DNA of 61,731 nucleotides from Gnetum montanum (GCA_015680685.1 MNCI01006175.1:360873-422603), one strand, 5' to 3'; numbered from the stretch's first letter, positions 1 to 12,441 are shown. A program made the numbers and translations. The notes: a model not told the origin generated them from the letters alone.

Positions 1-51
1 CTACGATATCGCGTATGCGATATCGTGACCGACGCAAACCGCGTCTCATCA
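1..51 (-). repeat. Right end of an Athila-family LTR (GATATC module)
   Basis: The first 51 bases contain palindromic GATATCGCG-type motifs and end in CTCATCA. They match the right end of the minus-oriented LTR at 44647-45458. The bases after 51 are not the complement of a polypurine tract, so this is either a solo LTR or the outer LTR of an element lying to the left. The other end is outside the window. Confidence 0.75.
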
Positions 52-132
52 ACTATCCTCAAGAGTTAAGGTATCTCAATTATTTTAAGGTTATACAATG
101 ATTGTTAATCCATGGTCTTATTGTGATTACAG

Positions 133-2114
133 ATGGCACCCAAACAAAAGCATCCACAGGAATGAGAATCCTCACAACCATGGGAGAAGCAACCTAGAGC
201 TAGAAGGGGCCAACAAGAACAAGGCCAAGAACTACCATAGGTGACCCATGCAATGAGACTTCTTCAAGAGAAGCCTGAAGTGGAATCTATTTGATAGATT
301 CCATAGGAAGAAGTGCTTGCCGAGCAATTCCAATGAGGAGAAGCCCTTGAACCTATGCCAAGGCTTAAGGTCACTCTAACTCAAGCCTGCCTAGACATCA
401 TCAAGTCCTAAGAAATTCAAAGATAAGTTCTTTAAGAAATAAACTTTGAGCCATTTTTGGAGAAAGCTCTAGAGGATGTCAAGACACAATTACAAGCCTC
501 TCCCATGTGGCTGATCATCACATCCAGTGGGAAATGGTACATAGGAGAGACCTATCTCTTCTAGAGTAGCCAAAGGTTGGGGTCCATTGTCAAGATCAAG
601 GACATTCAAGTGTCCTACTTGGCGAAAGCTATTGCATAGGCATTAGGGTTGCCAAACATTGGAACATAGTTGGTAGAGATATCAATAAAACATGATCCTA
701 AGGCCAAAAGAAAATGGACCCAGTAATGCTACAAGGTGAACCGTAAGGAGTATGGTGCACTCACATTGGAAAATCATATTTATTTCAAGATTTCAGCCTA
801 TCACCTTAATCTTTGATCTCCTGGAGAACACCACTGCAACCTAGTCAAAGCTGCTTAATGCAAAGGGTAGATTCATTATTTTGGAGAGGCAACTAGAAAT
901 AGCTCAAGAGCAAAGTCAATGCTTGGTAGCAGAGTTGTCGAACTTCATGTCTAACTTGCAAAACAAGCAATCCTCAGCCCAGTAGTGACAAGAGATGAAG
1001 CTATCAAACAACTTCAAGAACTTAAGGAGAAAGTAGTAATGGCCATCTTCAAATAGTCCATTGCAGAAGCTAAAATGCACTCAATCAAAAAGGACTTGAA
1101 TAAGATGCGTTAAGAGAATGAAGTGTTAACTGCACAAAATCATCACCTGTGAAATGTTGATGCTTAGAGAGATTAAATGCAAGAATTCATTCATCAACAA
1201 TAGGAGTAGCTTGCCAAAATCAATATTGAACTAAGAAAATTGACCATGGAGAACCATAATCTATCAATGGAGGGGGTACGCACCTTGCAACAAAAGTCTA
1301 CCATTGAAATGGCCGCTTGGAAGAATGAAGCCCTCAAATTTGAGAAAGTAAGGAATTACTATAGGGACCAGGTTGGCTTGCAAAAGGAAATTAATGAAAA
1401 ACAAGTCCATATGGTAAAGGAAAAATGAATGAAGCCCTCTATCAACTCTAGCAAGGAAGAGAGATATGGTACCCCATCCTTGATGTAATTGATGCTTACA
1501 ACAAAGCAAAGATCTGCTTGAAGGAGTTACAAATTGAAGAAATGATAGAGCATATGGAGTTTGCCAATCTCTGTTACACAAACCTGGCAATTCTAATAGC
1601 TGAATGGCCATGGTCATAATTGGAGAAACAAATAGCTAGTTGGTATTTGCTATATGAGGTTGAGTTCAAGAACCACAAGGACATCAAGAAAAAGCTTAAG
1701 ACTACTAATGTTAAACTCGAAGTTCTTAGATGGTGATTCAGAGATCAAAAATCTATTGCTAAGAACCTAGCCAAATGGATGAATGACTACAAGGAGTTAA
1801 AGGACATAGTTAGGGCATTTGAAATTGAATGTAAAAAGTTCACTGTCTGGTTTGTCAATGCTAAGGAGTTATTTCCAGTGATCCTGTGTCCTTGGGATGT
1901 GCCCATTCCAACCCACTTTGGGAAAGTTGCATGGATAGTGCATGATCCTAGGATTAAGGAAGAAAAAATGAAAGCATTGCTGGATGTTTTCTGCCTCCCA
2001 CCTAAATTCATAGTAGTAGCAGGACAACTGCAACCACCTCAACCACTACCAATGCATAAAGTCAGTGAAGGTCCCTCAGAGCCTCAAGAACCACCACCAT
2101 CTGGGACCATTTGA
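133..2114 (+). pseudogene. Decayed ORF of an Athila-family element, coiled-coil protein of unknown function
   Basis: A plus-strand reading frame starts at ATG 133, directly after a pyrimidine-AG stretch (TTGTGATTACAG) that looks like a splice acceptor. It can be followed with stops and frameshifts to a stop at 2114. Open pieces remain at 1240-1428 and 1779-2114. The start is basic and Gln-rich (MAPKQKHPQ), the middle has a globular-looking stretch (around SGKWYIGETY), positions 880-1500 are rich in Leu, Glu, Lys and Gln and look like coiled coil, and the end is Pro-rich. No RT, protease or integrase motif and no membrane segment is visible. It lies just before the purine tract and 3' LTR, the place where env-like genes sit in Athila elements, but nothing shows an envelope function. 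Most stops are one transition away from CAA, CAG, CGA or TGG. The function is unknown. Confidence 0.5.
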
Positions 2115-2279
2115 TCTTCCCCAACAAGCTTTATATCATCAAGGAACATTTTATCCAATTTTTGAAGAGTCGTGTCATGGTGTTCAATTTTGTGTCCTAA
2201 ACATCACCATTTTTGTAATGTGTTGATCCCAATTTTGTAAAAGAATTTGAGGATGAGTTTTCATTCAATTGTGGAGGTA

Positions 2280-3222
2280 TGATGAGTTGTTGTTGGTTGG
2301 CTACATCGACAAGGCCTCATTGATGTATTAACCGGATCAACAAAGACTTGTCAATGAGGCTCCATCAATGCATCTCACCCTACATTGATGAGGCCCCATT
2401 GATGTAGTGTCTATCCATTGCCTATAAATACACGCTTATTAGCTACATTTATTGCAATCTAGATTTTAGTAGCAATGAAGCTCTTGCATTTTTTCATTCA
2501 AAAGTTAGAATTTTTTCCCCTAAGTATCCACAGTAGGAGTCATTGAGTGTACAGATCTTTATTCAAGCATTGTTATACCTAAGAACGATAGTGTGTGCAG
2601 CAATAAAGAAGAGATTTTTGATAAACCTTGCAACACTTTGGATAGATTAGATATTTTATTTATGCATTTACTATTTCAAATTATTTATTAAATGTTTTCA
2701 ATTAATTATCAATTATTTTCCAGTTACTATGTTAGATAAGAAATTAAGCCAGATAGATTACACACATAAGTACAACTGCTTCAAGTGTAACATGTATTCG
2801 CTTGGTAATCCCAATAGCGTTATTACTTGGTAGACCTAGTAGCATAGCACTTGGTTGCCCAACAGTGGATACGTGGGTTCAAGACGTGTATGGAAAGTAG
2901 GAACAGATACTTATGTTAGGATTAGTTAAATGATTATTTAATTAATTAATTTATATTAGTTAATCAAATTACTTTTATCTACATTTGAGTACCAACTTAT
3001 GAAACATAAAAAACTGATAAAAATCGAATGACTTAGTTACACTTAACCATACCAATGAACATCACAAGTGTAATTGGAAACACAATGATTGACCTTAAGG
3101 CTAGATTTACCTCCTAAAGGGCTAGTGCATTGGAAATGATGAAGTCCTTGAAATTCGACTGAATCATGTGTGAACACTTTGTGATTCGTATGGTTATGTG
3201 TAGGGGTACCTCGGTGCTCATC
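2280..3222 (+). repeat. 3' LTR of plus-strand Athila-family element (module C)
   Basis: The LTR starts TGATGAG right after a purine tract (GTGGAGGTA, 2271-2279) and ends GGTACCTCGGTGCTCATCA. The right two thirds are the reverse complement of the LTRs at 22557 and 31780, with shared blocks around the TATA box, the polyadenylation-like AATAAAG and the GGTAATCCCAATAG region. The TATA box (TATAAATA) is at 2423-2430. Upstream of it, instead of GATATC or AGTAACC repeats, lie inverted and direct copies of a CATTGATGAGGCC motif (about 2300-2410). The 5' LTR is outside the window. Confidence 0.8.
2423..2430 (+). promoter_or_regulatory. LTR TATA box
   Basis: TATAAATA follows the CATTGATGAGGCC repeat module in the same relative place as the TATA boxes of the minus-strand LTRs, so it is the likely core promoter of the element. 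Confidence 0.6.
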
Positions 3223-3228
3223 AGCTTT

Positions 3229-3482
3229 CATCTAAAACATACTTCTATAGGAGAAAAACATGGAAGACATTATGAGTTCCTCCTAAACTTGGCAACATGA
3301 GTAATCGATATGCTACCTTTTGAATTTATTTTACTATTTTAAATGAATCTACATATTTTGGTTCTAACTTACCTTTCTTCCCAAATCTCATTAGTCCTTT
3401 CATGAGAGATGCTTTTAAGAAGACATAATCACTAACTTGAAATTCAAGAGGTCTTCTCCTAAAGTTAGCATACTTGATGTAA
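3229..3482 (-). pseudogene. pol: Fragment of chromovirus-type Ty3/gypsy integrase C-terminus
   Basis: The minus strand translates from about 3479 as YANFRRRPLEF, then DYVFLKASLMKGLMRFGKKGKL split over this stretch, and further on LPSLGGTHNVFHV. These are hallmarks of the integrase C-terminal region of plant chromoviruses (Tekay/Del type), where the family has RRRPLEF, MKGVMRFGKKGKL and VHNVFHVSMLRKY. One stop separates the two halves. The fragment is the flank into which the plus element ending at 3222 inserted. No other part of the chromovirus is in this interval. Confidence 0.8.
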
Positions 3483-3487
3483 TCACT

Positions 3488-4288
3488 AACTTACTTGTAT
3501 CTCATGATTGTATAGTTAAGTAAGCTTGAGGCATATGATTTTTATATCTTTTATGTTTTTATGTCCTATGCTAATAGGAAAAGAGAGAGATAACTAGGTG
3601 ACTAATTTAACTTAATTACTCATTAACTAAGTTCTAACTAATCCTAACACAAGCATCCATTCCCACTTGCTGTACACATCCTGAACCAGTGCAACATTCT
3701 TGGGATTACCAAACACTAATTGTTACTGGGTTACCAACCATTACACGTATGCTCGAAGTGGTCATGCTTGTGTAATTTAACAATTTTCTTAATTGATCAA
3801 AATGAATTGTTGTGTTAATAACAGAAATGTAAATGCATAAAATAAAATAAATTCATAAGAAAATAAAATAAAATAAATATGTAAGAAAATAAATCTCAAG
3901 TGCTGCAAAGATGAATCGAAGAGCTTGTCTTTATTGCCGTACACAAGGTGTGCTTAGGTACACAATGCTCGAATAAAGATCTGTCCATACTTAGACCTCC
4001 TACTGCAGGCACTTGGAAAATACTCTAACTTTCAAACAAACTACAAAAGTTTCACTACTTATATGTTGAAAGACGTTTTCTCAATTGTGCGCCTGGGCAC
4101 TATATTTATAGGCTTGGGAGCAACCATAATAATTAGAGTAACCACTCTAATAATTAGAATAACTGCTAAAGCAACTGCTAGAGTAACCACTCTAATAATT
4201 AGAGTAACTACTAGAGTAATTACTAGAGTAACTACTCTAATAATTAGAATAACTGCTAGAGTAACCACTAGAGTAACCACTCTCATCA
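3488..4288 (-). repeat. 3' LTR of Athila-like element 1, left end missing (module A)
   Basis: This is collinear with the LTR at 12578-13517 from the AACTTACTTGTAT block onward and ends CTCTCATCA. The first 140 or so bases, including the TGATGAG start, are absent; chromovirus sequence sits there instead, so the left end was deleted or recombined. The complement of the element's purine tract (TACCCTCACGACTAAATG) follows at 4289. The TATA box in minus orientation is at 4101-4110. Confidence 0.8.
4127..4285. repeat. Short tandem/inverted repeat array, U3 module A
   Basis: This is an array of variants of AGAGTAACCACTCTAATAATTAG. The unit is itself nearly palindromic (AGAGTNAC against GTNACTCT), so both strands read open with artefactual repetitive peptides. 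It lies between the TATA box and the outer end of the LTR, in U3. The 5' LTR has a homologous but differently arranged array at 13350-13510. Confidence 0.85.
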
Positions 4289-6329
4289 TACCCTCACGAC
4301 TAAATGAAAACTCATCCTTGAGATAGAAGAAAAGAAACAAGTTTTTTACAAAATATTGGGAAGGTATGAGATTATTGACTAACTGACAACTGACAGTGGA
4401 ATGGGATGACAGACTCAATGTGCCCAATGAATGGATCAATAAGAATATTACAAAATTAGTGTTCATGACCATTATGATGAACACTCATACATAAATGACA
4501 TCCAAGCCTTTATTTGGCAGCTTGTAGAGAAAGAGAAAGAAAGAAAATGAAGCATGTTGCTGCCAATGCTAAGATTGTGTCTTCCATTGTTTATCCATAG
4601 CTACACCACCAAACTTGCTCCTTTCGTAAATTCTCTAGTTCTAGTCCATCCTGAGTGCTTCCTTCAAGCCCAGTCCATTGTTTGTATGATCACCATCTGC
4701 ACACACAACATAGTCACAAATGAGCAAGAATAGATAAACCACAATGTAGTTGATACTTGCCTCGATATGAAGCACATTGGCTGAGTTGTGGTTATGGAAA
4801 AAATTGGTTCGGAGATTTATCATAGGTGACTACCCAAGGTGTAGGGGTTAGGCAAATAGTAAAATGGAGAAAATTGAAAAATTTGTGCTAGGGCCCCCAC
4901 GACTAAGAGTGAACCTTCGGTAGCTATAAGATGGAAAAATATGAGCAACAAGAAAGATGAGAAAAAAATAACAATGGAAACACTTATAAAATGGATGCCA
5001 TGGATAGGGATGAGAAAAGAGATGATTGATTGTAGGAAATTTTTAAGGAAAAGAACTTAACAATTGCACCAAAAAGGAATGCTAGTGGGTCCTCCCCAAA
5101 GCAGGCTCATGCCTTTTATTCCCTATAAACCTACAAAGCAAAGAGTCAGTAGGCTCTAGAAATGTCAATTGGGGAAGCAAGAGTTAAAAAATTATCCACA
5201 AGAATTCATCAAAGAAAAATAATGCATCAACCCAGAATGGACTAATGATAAAATAGGTAATGAGGTGGAAAATGGGAAGAAAGATGGAGAGGAGAGAATG
5301 GAATCGAATCCCAAGAACAAGGTTGTGTAAAGCCCCTTTTGTATTTCATGGTTAAGATGACTGAGTAGAACTTCATCCCAAATCCAAACTCAAACCAACC
5401 ACATTCAGTGACCTCGCATCAATACACTTGGCCAATCCATCCTTTTGAAACAACAAGAATGCCTTCACAAAGAGTGACCACCATCCCGAGGAGGGTGATA
5501 TGGAGAAGCAGGAAGTGAGAAAGGGCCTTAGTTAGAGGAAACCTTTAGGCATGGGTAACATGTCTTTCCAGTTTCATAACCAATGCTTGTAGCCCATATT
5601 TCTTTATTATGTCTAAGGGGTGTGCTTTGAATTCTCACCTTTTTCTCTCTTTTTTTTACATAAGAACCACACCATGCAAAGACTTATTTTTATTCACTTG
5701 GCTTCCTAATTTTTGAACAATGTCAGAATGGTAGAAAACCCAAGAAATAAGCATCCAAGCACCCAAGAGAATGGCCAACACAAATGCATCGAATCCCCTT
5801 GAAGTCACAACCTTTTCATCCTTTAAGTCTTTCCTTGGTTTGAAAAGTAGCCAGCCACCAATTCATTAATAAATTTACTTAGAAAAAGGGGACTATATAG
5901 TTCCAAGCCAAAGGAGACCATAGAGTTGTATGGATGAGTGGATAGCATGGACTCATTGCCTATTTTACCAAAAGAACCATACCTTAACATGAGCATCATA
6001 ATTCAAAGGTAAAAACCAAACATTAGCAATCAATATGATATAATTCAATCCACCATCATGAGAACTTATTGGATGACAAATAAAAGTAAATCAAGAAAAC
6101 AAAGAAATAGTAAAACTATGAACGATGGTGAAAAAAAATAAAAAAAGTTGAAAAAATGTGTAAAACAAAAATTCAAAAAGAACTAAGGGCCTCAAATGGT
6201 TAGCATAAGTGGCCATCTCCCCCATGACTAAGTTGGAAGAAGGAGATCTGAAATAGTGAGCAAGGTTGTCCACTAACAAAAGTAGCATGTGTACTAGTTT
6301 TCCTAAGCTCATGAAAAGGTTTGGTTTTT
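4289..6329 (-). other. Gene-free 3' region of Athila-like element 1
   Basis: There are about 2 kb between the integrase end and the 3' LTR. They are recognisably similar along their length to 23393-25290 in element 2 (shared blocks include the CTAAGGGGTRTGCTTTGAATTCTCA stretch). No long ORF is present. Both copies contain a short minus-strand reading starting M-E-x-x-I-L-A with a hydrophobic run (near 4590 and at 23675), which may be the remnant of a signal peptide from a lost third ORF, or chance. Confidence 0.55.
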
Positions 6330-7450
6330 TGTACGTTGACCAATAGTTTCTTTTCCAGGCTCTCAGGTTTTTATATTTTCATGACTCCTGAAGGAAAAGT
6401 TGCATAAATAATATAAGGTCCTTCCCACAGTGTTTGAAATTTAGTATGTTATGTCACATGTGTGGGATTCCAGTAGAGAACCTTATCTCCTGGTTGATAT
6501 TTAACTTTTCTAATCCTTAGGTCATAATGTTGTTTATTGAATGCCTTGTGCAACTTGTTAGATGACAATGCAATTAGTCAGTTTTCATCTAGCAAGTTAA
6601 GGGTTACTAACCATTATTTCTATGCTAGATCAAGGTCAAGGTTGAGGTCACATGCCATGGATAGTGTACGGAGCTCAGCTTGAATGGGAAGCATTGGTAA
6701 TTTATCATACACTAACTCATAGGGAGAGTAGCCTATAGGGAGTTTCCATGTGGAGCGGTATGCCCAAAGAGCATCATTCAATTTAGTGCTCTAGTCTCAC
6801 CTAAACTTGTTAACAATTCTTATCAATATCTTCGTAATCTCCCTATTGGTGACTTCTACTTGAACGTTTGCTTGAGGGTGATATGGTGTAGTCAATTTAT
6901 GCTCAACCCCTAAGTGTTGCATTAATTTTTAAAAAGTTGCACCTATGAAGTGGGTACCATTGTCTAAAATAAGTGCACGAGGCACACTGAACCTGTTTAT
7001 GATTTATTGTTGAACAAATAGTGTAGCTGTAGATGATGTACAATCTTTAAAAACAGCTACTTCTACCCATTTAGTTAGGTAATCAATAGAAATAATAATA
7101 TAAGCTTTTCCATTGGACATTGGTGTAATTGGCCCCATAAAATTAATTCCTCAAATGTTGAAGGGTTCTAATAATTGGATCCATTGTTGTGGACCCTCCA
7201 TTCTAGCAGTCATTCCCCCATCACGTTGACAGCGCTCACAAAATTGGATAAATTCATGGATGTCCTGAAATAATGTAGGCCAATAATATCCTACAAGCAG
7301 GATCTTGATGGTCATTCATCTCCCAGCATAATGACCCCCACAGGGACCCTCATGAGCATCTCGGAGAACTTGCAGTTGATCTATATCAGGAACACACCAT
7401 CGAACTAAGCCATCGGGACACACTTTGTAAAGTTTCCCATTCATTTCTAT
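6330..7450 (-). pseudogene. pol: Integrase domain, element 1
   Basis: The reverse complement of 7215-7440 gives the zinc-binding part (AHEGPCGGHYAGR, then CERCQRDGG). The core follows as GINFMGPITPMSNGKAYI. In the family the motif is GIDFMGP, so the first catalytic Asp is Asn here, and the Trp before it is a stop codon. The C-terminal GPYII-ATFPSG-like strand maps to about 6370-6420. Numerous stops leave no long open frame. It follows RNase H directly on the minus strand. Confidence 0.8.
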
Positions 7451-7546
7451 AAAGTACTTGGCTCAGTGAAGAAATTGTTGTTTCTTCTTAAGGTTTAACT
7501 CTTGTGGTGTTTGTTGGGTGAGGAGATAGGTAAGAATGCTACTGTA

Positions 7547-8331
7547 CTAGTTTTTCTCTATGGGTGATTGATTATTCACTATACTAGCAAAGAGGAATTC
7601 ATTAGGGAAACGATCAAAAATTGGATACTCATCCTCTTTGTTGTCCCATTGCAACTGAGATAAATGATCAGCAACTACATTCTTGGTGCCCTTGTAATTG
7701 ATCATCATTAAATCAAAATCTTGTAAGATTACAAGCATCGTATGATACAAGGGCTTACCATTAGCTTATTCATGAGGAACTGGATTACACTATGATCTGT
7801 ATGTATATATACTTTATATCCCAATACATACTGTCTAAACTTCTCTAGTGCAAACACTACAGCCATTAATTCTTTCTTTGTGGTAGTGTAGTTAAGTTAT
7901 GCACCAGTGATACTTCTACTTGCATAATGAATGTAATAAGGACACTTCTAGTTATATAACTATGTAAGTACAGCTCCTAAAGCATAGTTGGATGTATCAG
8001 CCATGATATGCAATGGTTTGGACCAGTCAGGAGCTTCTAGAAAGGGTGTTTTTACTAGCTTCTGTTTCAGAGTTTGGAAAGCTAATTCGCATTCCCTGGT
8101 CCACTCGAAAGGTACTTCCTTTTTCGTTAAATTCACCAATGGTTTGGCAACCTTTGAAAAGTTCTCAATAAATATCCTATAGTACCCAGTATGTCCAAGG
8201 AATGACTGAATATCTTTGATAGTTTCTGGTTGATGGGTAATTCCTTGGATAATTTTGATTTTCTCAAGATCTACCTCTATCCCTGTGTGTGAGATTTTGT
8301 GCTCTAGTACTATGCCTTCTTGGACTATCAA
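7547..8331 (-). pseudogene. pol: RNase H domain and RT connection, element 1
   Basis: Two open pieces remain, 7960-8331 and 7547-7750. The first holds the RT thumb/connection (IQSFLGHTGYYRIFI, PFEWTRECELAF) and the RNase H start (MADTSNYALGAVLT; the family has DASNYALGAVL). The second holds the RNase H end (DFDLMMINYKGTKNVVADHLSQL) with the Asp of ADxLS retained. A frameshift and stops lie between 7750 and 7960. Confidence 0.85.
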
Positions 8332-9117
8332 ATGGCTTTTCTACCAGTTGGGCCTCAAATTGGTTTCTACACATCTTTTTAACACTTGCTCCAACCGGTC
8401 TAAGGCTTGATCAAATTTTGCTCCATAAGTGGAGAAGCCATCCATAAATACCTCCACGCCATTCCCTATATACTGTTGGAATATGCTTAGAACTAGTCAT
8501 TGAAATGTTGCAGGGGCATTGCACAAGCCAAATAACATTTTTTTGTATGCGAACGTTCCCTAAGGATTGATGAACGTAGTCTTGGCTTGGTCCTCTGGGG
8601 CTATTTATATTTGGTTATATCCACTATATCCATCCAAAAAACTGTAATAGCGATGCCCTACGATGGTGTCTAAGACTTGGTTAACAAATGGCAATGAAAA
8701 GTGATCTTTGAATGTTACCATATTTAGTAGCCTAAAATCTATGCACACCCTCCATTTACATCCCTTTTTAGGCACAATAACTAAGGGGCTAATCCATTCG
8801 CTATCAGCAATGGGGTATATGAACCTATCTTTGAGAAGCTATTCAATTTCTTCCTTAACTACTTGCTCTAGCTTAGGGTTCAATCGCCTCTGTGATTTTC
8901 TTGGAGGCTTCATGGAGGGGTCAATGTAAATTCTATGTTGGCATATCCTAGGATCTATTTCAATTAATTCAGGATATGACCAAGTGAAGGCTTCTGACCA
9001 TTTATTTATTACATTCAGCAGTTCTTCTTTCTGTTGAGAAACAAGCTTAGCGTTGATAATTACCGATTTTCCATTTTTAAGGAACATGTATTCTATATCG
9101 GTTGACAATGGTTTCAA
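8332..9117 (-). pseudogene. pol: Reverse transcriptase, element 1 (FMDG active site)
   Basis: An open N-terminal piece at 8839-9117 gives the RT entry (SEAFTWSYPELIEIDPRIC, then the QRRLNP region). The following palm is readable in pieces: WISPLVIVPKKG, fingers, and VFMDG at 8437-8448, where Athila RTs have FMDD. The second catalytic Asp is therefore Gly (GAC to GGC). Stops are present in the palm. It could not synthesise DNA. Confidence 0.85.
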
Positions 9118-9318
9118 CTCAAGGGGCTCCTAGTTAAATTTCTCAAGGATTTCCAACTTCCCCTAGTTGACATTTTCAAGGTTAAGACTTAGAAGTTGGC
9201 AGTGGAATTTCTCTAATGCATCTATGCTATTGATGTAAGCACAAGTCAAACCCTCAATTGGTTCTATGCATATGAGTGAGCTACTTTCTTGATTAGTTGT
9301 CAGTCACTGGATGCCTTC

Positions 9319-9996
9319 CTATTGTGTAGTTGTTTTATACAAGCATCTTTGTATGTTGATCACTTGTGCACATTGATTACATGCAGGCAATGTTAAACTT
9401 TGTACAAACCATAACTTCTGCACACAATTACACCCTGTGTCACTGTATGTGATGCATGAAACTTTCTTTTTCTTGATCTTTACGAATGTATTTTCCTTTG
9501 ATGTTTCTAGGGAAAGATCATGGATTCCTAGGTGTGCATCAATGGTGCTTAGCCATGCTCTTCCCATTATGATTGGGAAGTCCCCCTTATTGTTGTTCAC
9601 TTGAATCACTAGGAAGTTAGCTGGGTACGACCATTCACAAATAGTGGTAACAATGTCTTCCACCAGTCCCAATGGGATAATGATGGACTAATTGGCCAAC
9701 TCTAGATGGATGTTGCTCTTTTTTAATAGAGGCAGGTTTTAAGCCTTGTACATTTCTTGAGAAATCAAGTTGACATTTGAAACTGAATCCAAAAGAGCCT
9801 TGCACAGCACATTTCTAGTGATTTGTAAGTATATCAAAGGACTCCTAGAATTAGAGAATTCCCTAGGAAGGTAGCCATCTTTGATCCAATTGATGACGAC
9901 ATGTGTTAACATAACCGTATGCATTGAGTGTGGTGATTGGGTTGAAGGGAGCTTTGAAGTTTTGATTGATACTAAGGCATCTAAGGAATCAACCAC
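9319..9996 (-). pseudogene. pol: Aspartic protease region, element 1
   Basis: The open pieces 9739-9996 and 9319-9672 are the two halves of a retroviral-type protease. The active site reads ALLDSVSNVNLIS, where the family has ALLDLGASVNLL, so Gly after Asp-Leu/Ser is Val here and the flap start is altered. The second half carries GLVEDI and PIIMGRAWLSTIDA, the C-terminal strand typical of Athila proteases (PIILGRPFL). A short frame break separates the halves around 9672-9740. Confidence 0.8.
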
Positions 9997-10596
9997 TTAT
10001 AATTGTAAGGGCTTGGTTGGACTGTTGGTTCTAAAGAAAGATCTTTTGTTCATGTGGTTGTTGGAACCAATAGTAGGTTGAGAGTTAACAGCCCTTGTGG
10101 AGTTATCTTGATGCGGCTGGGTAGGGATTTCACCTTGCATCGTGGGAGAAAGTGGTAGTGGAGCTATTAGTGGAAGAGATGCGGTCAGATGAGAAGGATG
10201 ATATACTTGTAAAATATTGCCCCTAGAAGAGGGAGTCCCATAATACTTTCAGGCTTGGTAGTGAGGTTGAGGAGTGACGTGAACAATAGAGTCACATGGA
10301 AATATTGGCTGCTACACGTAATATCCATACAGGTCAGGTTGCTGGTAAGGATACTATTGGCTTGGTTGTGGCATTCCCCATGATTGTGGGTGCCACCACT
10401 ATTGATATTGCTTAATTGATTGTGGTAGAGTTCCACTGGGATAATATGTTAAGGGTTGGTGGAACTGCCTTGGGTTACCTTGAGGATAAGGTAACCTTTG
10501 GGGTGTTTTCCTTTTGTTTAATCATAGGTTGAGTGCATACACTCTAGACTCCTGTAGATGTGAGATTACAGGTCAACATCCCTTAGGATGGTCATA

Positions 10597-12441
10597 TTAA
10601 CATATCTCACATCCACTATCATTGTCTATTTCCAAATCCACAACCTCTTCAATGATGGAAACTTTGCCCTTACCCTTGCTACATGCATGTTCAAATTTTT
10701 TCTTTCTTCTTTTCTCACTACCTTTCTCTCTAGACTCCTCTACTATTTTAAGAATAGTTTGAAATCTATTATTTAGGGAATTCCACATTTGGTCTACCTT
10801 TGCCAAAAATTCTAATGTCATATTTTGGATAGGCAAATTTTTCCTATTCACCATCTCTTCGAGTGGTGACTCTTCTTCATCCTCACAAAATCTTACTTCC
10901 CTTTTTCGAAGGGAAGGATCTTAGTTATACTCTTTCACACTTTCTTTCTTCAGTAGCTCACCTTCTTCCATGCAACTTGCTCTAATAGTCTTTGAATTTG
11001 ATGGGACTTAAGCTCAAATAGTCTCCCTTGGTCATAAGTCCCAAGGGTTCTTCTCGTTTCATGTCTAAGCCCATCCACAAGATGGCAAAGTTGATCCCTT
11101 TGTGAATAACCATGTCTAGGACAATGATGTAACAGTGCATAGTATCATCCAATGGTAGGATCTAAGGGTTCATGTCCACCTTGTTTCTAGCCTTGGATTT
11201 GCTTTCGCAAGTTAGACACTCGGGAGTACATTTAGTACTTATTGTTGAATAATTCTAACATAGTACTCCATCTACGAAAAAATTCCAGTTCTAAGAACCA
11301 ACACTAGCTTTCCACTTCTTTAACTAGTGTTTGTAGAAAAAAATTAAGTTTTTTCCATTCATTCTCTATATTTTATAAGGCACACGCATCATGGAATGCT
11401 TGTAAGTAATTCTGAGGATCATCGTTCTATCCTCCTTCAAATCGTGGGATATTGTTGATATCTAATCTTTTGATCCTACTATCTTTTTGGTGCCTTGTTA
11501 AAATTCTAATAGCCTTAGTTATGTCTAACATACTTCAAGTAGCGAGTAGGGGTTCATCGTGATTGTCTCATCCATGGTGTCTATGATGCTTACGTTGTTC
11601 CCTACTCTCCCTTCTTCTATGTTGTGACCCTCTAGAATGCCCTCATCCCCTTTCTTGGTTGTTTTGTCTATGACTTTCACTTTTCCTATCTTTATCCCCA
11701 TGGTCTTTTTCTTTATGACCACATGGATATTAAAGGAGAGGGTGAAGGAGATGATGAAGGTGAAGAAGAAGGAAAACTGTCATCATGATGGTGTCTGCTA
11801 CCTTCTATTCTATAGTCTTGGCCCCAATCACAATTGCGATCAAAATGTCCACTTTTATCATGAGGTCGTGTCCCTTTTTCAGACCCTTTGTGCCTGTGGG
11901 TATCAGAACCTAGGTTATGAATAGTGGAATGAAGGTTCTGATAAACAACCCCTTGGCCAAAGTCAAGGGAAGGAACATCATTGTGTGTGTGATTGCTTGA
12001 GGTAGGTTCACCACCCTCATTTTCACTTAAGACATGTGGGGCATCCTGGGACCACTTACCCTTCAAAGACTTATGATATCTCTCCTGTTGCAAGTCCCTT
12101 TGACATTGTGCCTCTATTGGAAAATATTCTCTTGAGTCATGGTCTTGCACAATGTATTTTTCATGTAAGTGTGGCATGCCAATTCGTGTGAGAGCATGAA
12201 GAAGCATGCTTGGGACTGAACGATCAAGAGGTAACACTATGTTACCTTCTAAGTCTCGCCAACGCAGTTGTTCATCTTGATGGAGGATAAAGGTGATGTC
12301 TGGTATATACTCATCAAGATGAATATATACCACTCGAACTTGTTGAGGGACTAGCAGATCAACGTCATGTGTATTACGCCATCGACTATTTCCTGTTTTA
12401 GACCTAAGCGATGAGGCGCTTTCATATGAAGAAGGAGACAT
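10597..12441 (-). pseudogene. gag: gag region, element 1
   Basis: The N-terminal ORF (11713-12441) starts at an ATG about 135 bases inside the LTR and includes the VYIHLDEYIPDITFILHQD stretch, followed by a His- and Ser-rich tail. The same start and sequence recur in element 2 at 31648. The central gag is broken. The C-terminal piece 10597-10854 ends in Lys/Arg-rich sequence and CEICQYDHPKG, a Cys-x2-Cys-x3-His zinc-knuckle start as seen in Athila gag. The final Cys is disrupted in this copy and kept in element 2. Confidence 0.75.

Noticed and set aside
4127-4285. CRISPR-like array
   Set aside because: Units are contiguous, degenerate and self-complementary, with no constant repeat separated by unique spacers. 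The window is plant nuclear DNA.
4059-4484. Open frames on both strands coding Val/Thr/Ile-rich repetitive peptides (also 13267-13528)
   Set aside because: They are produced by the near-palindromic AGAGTAACCACTCT array of the LTR, which reads open on both strands. They overlap LTR edges and are not genes.
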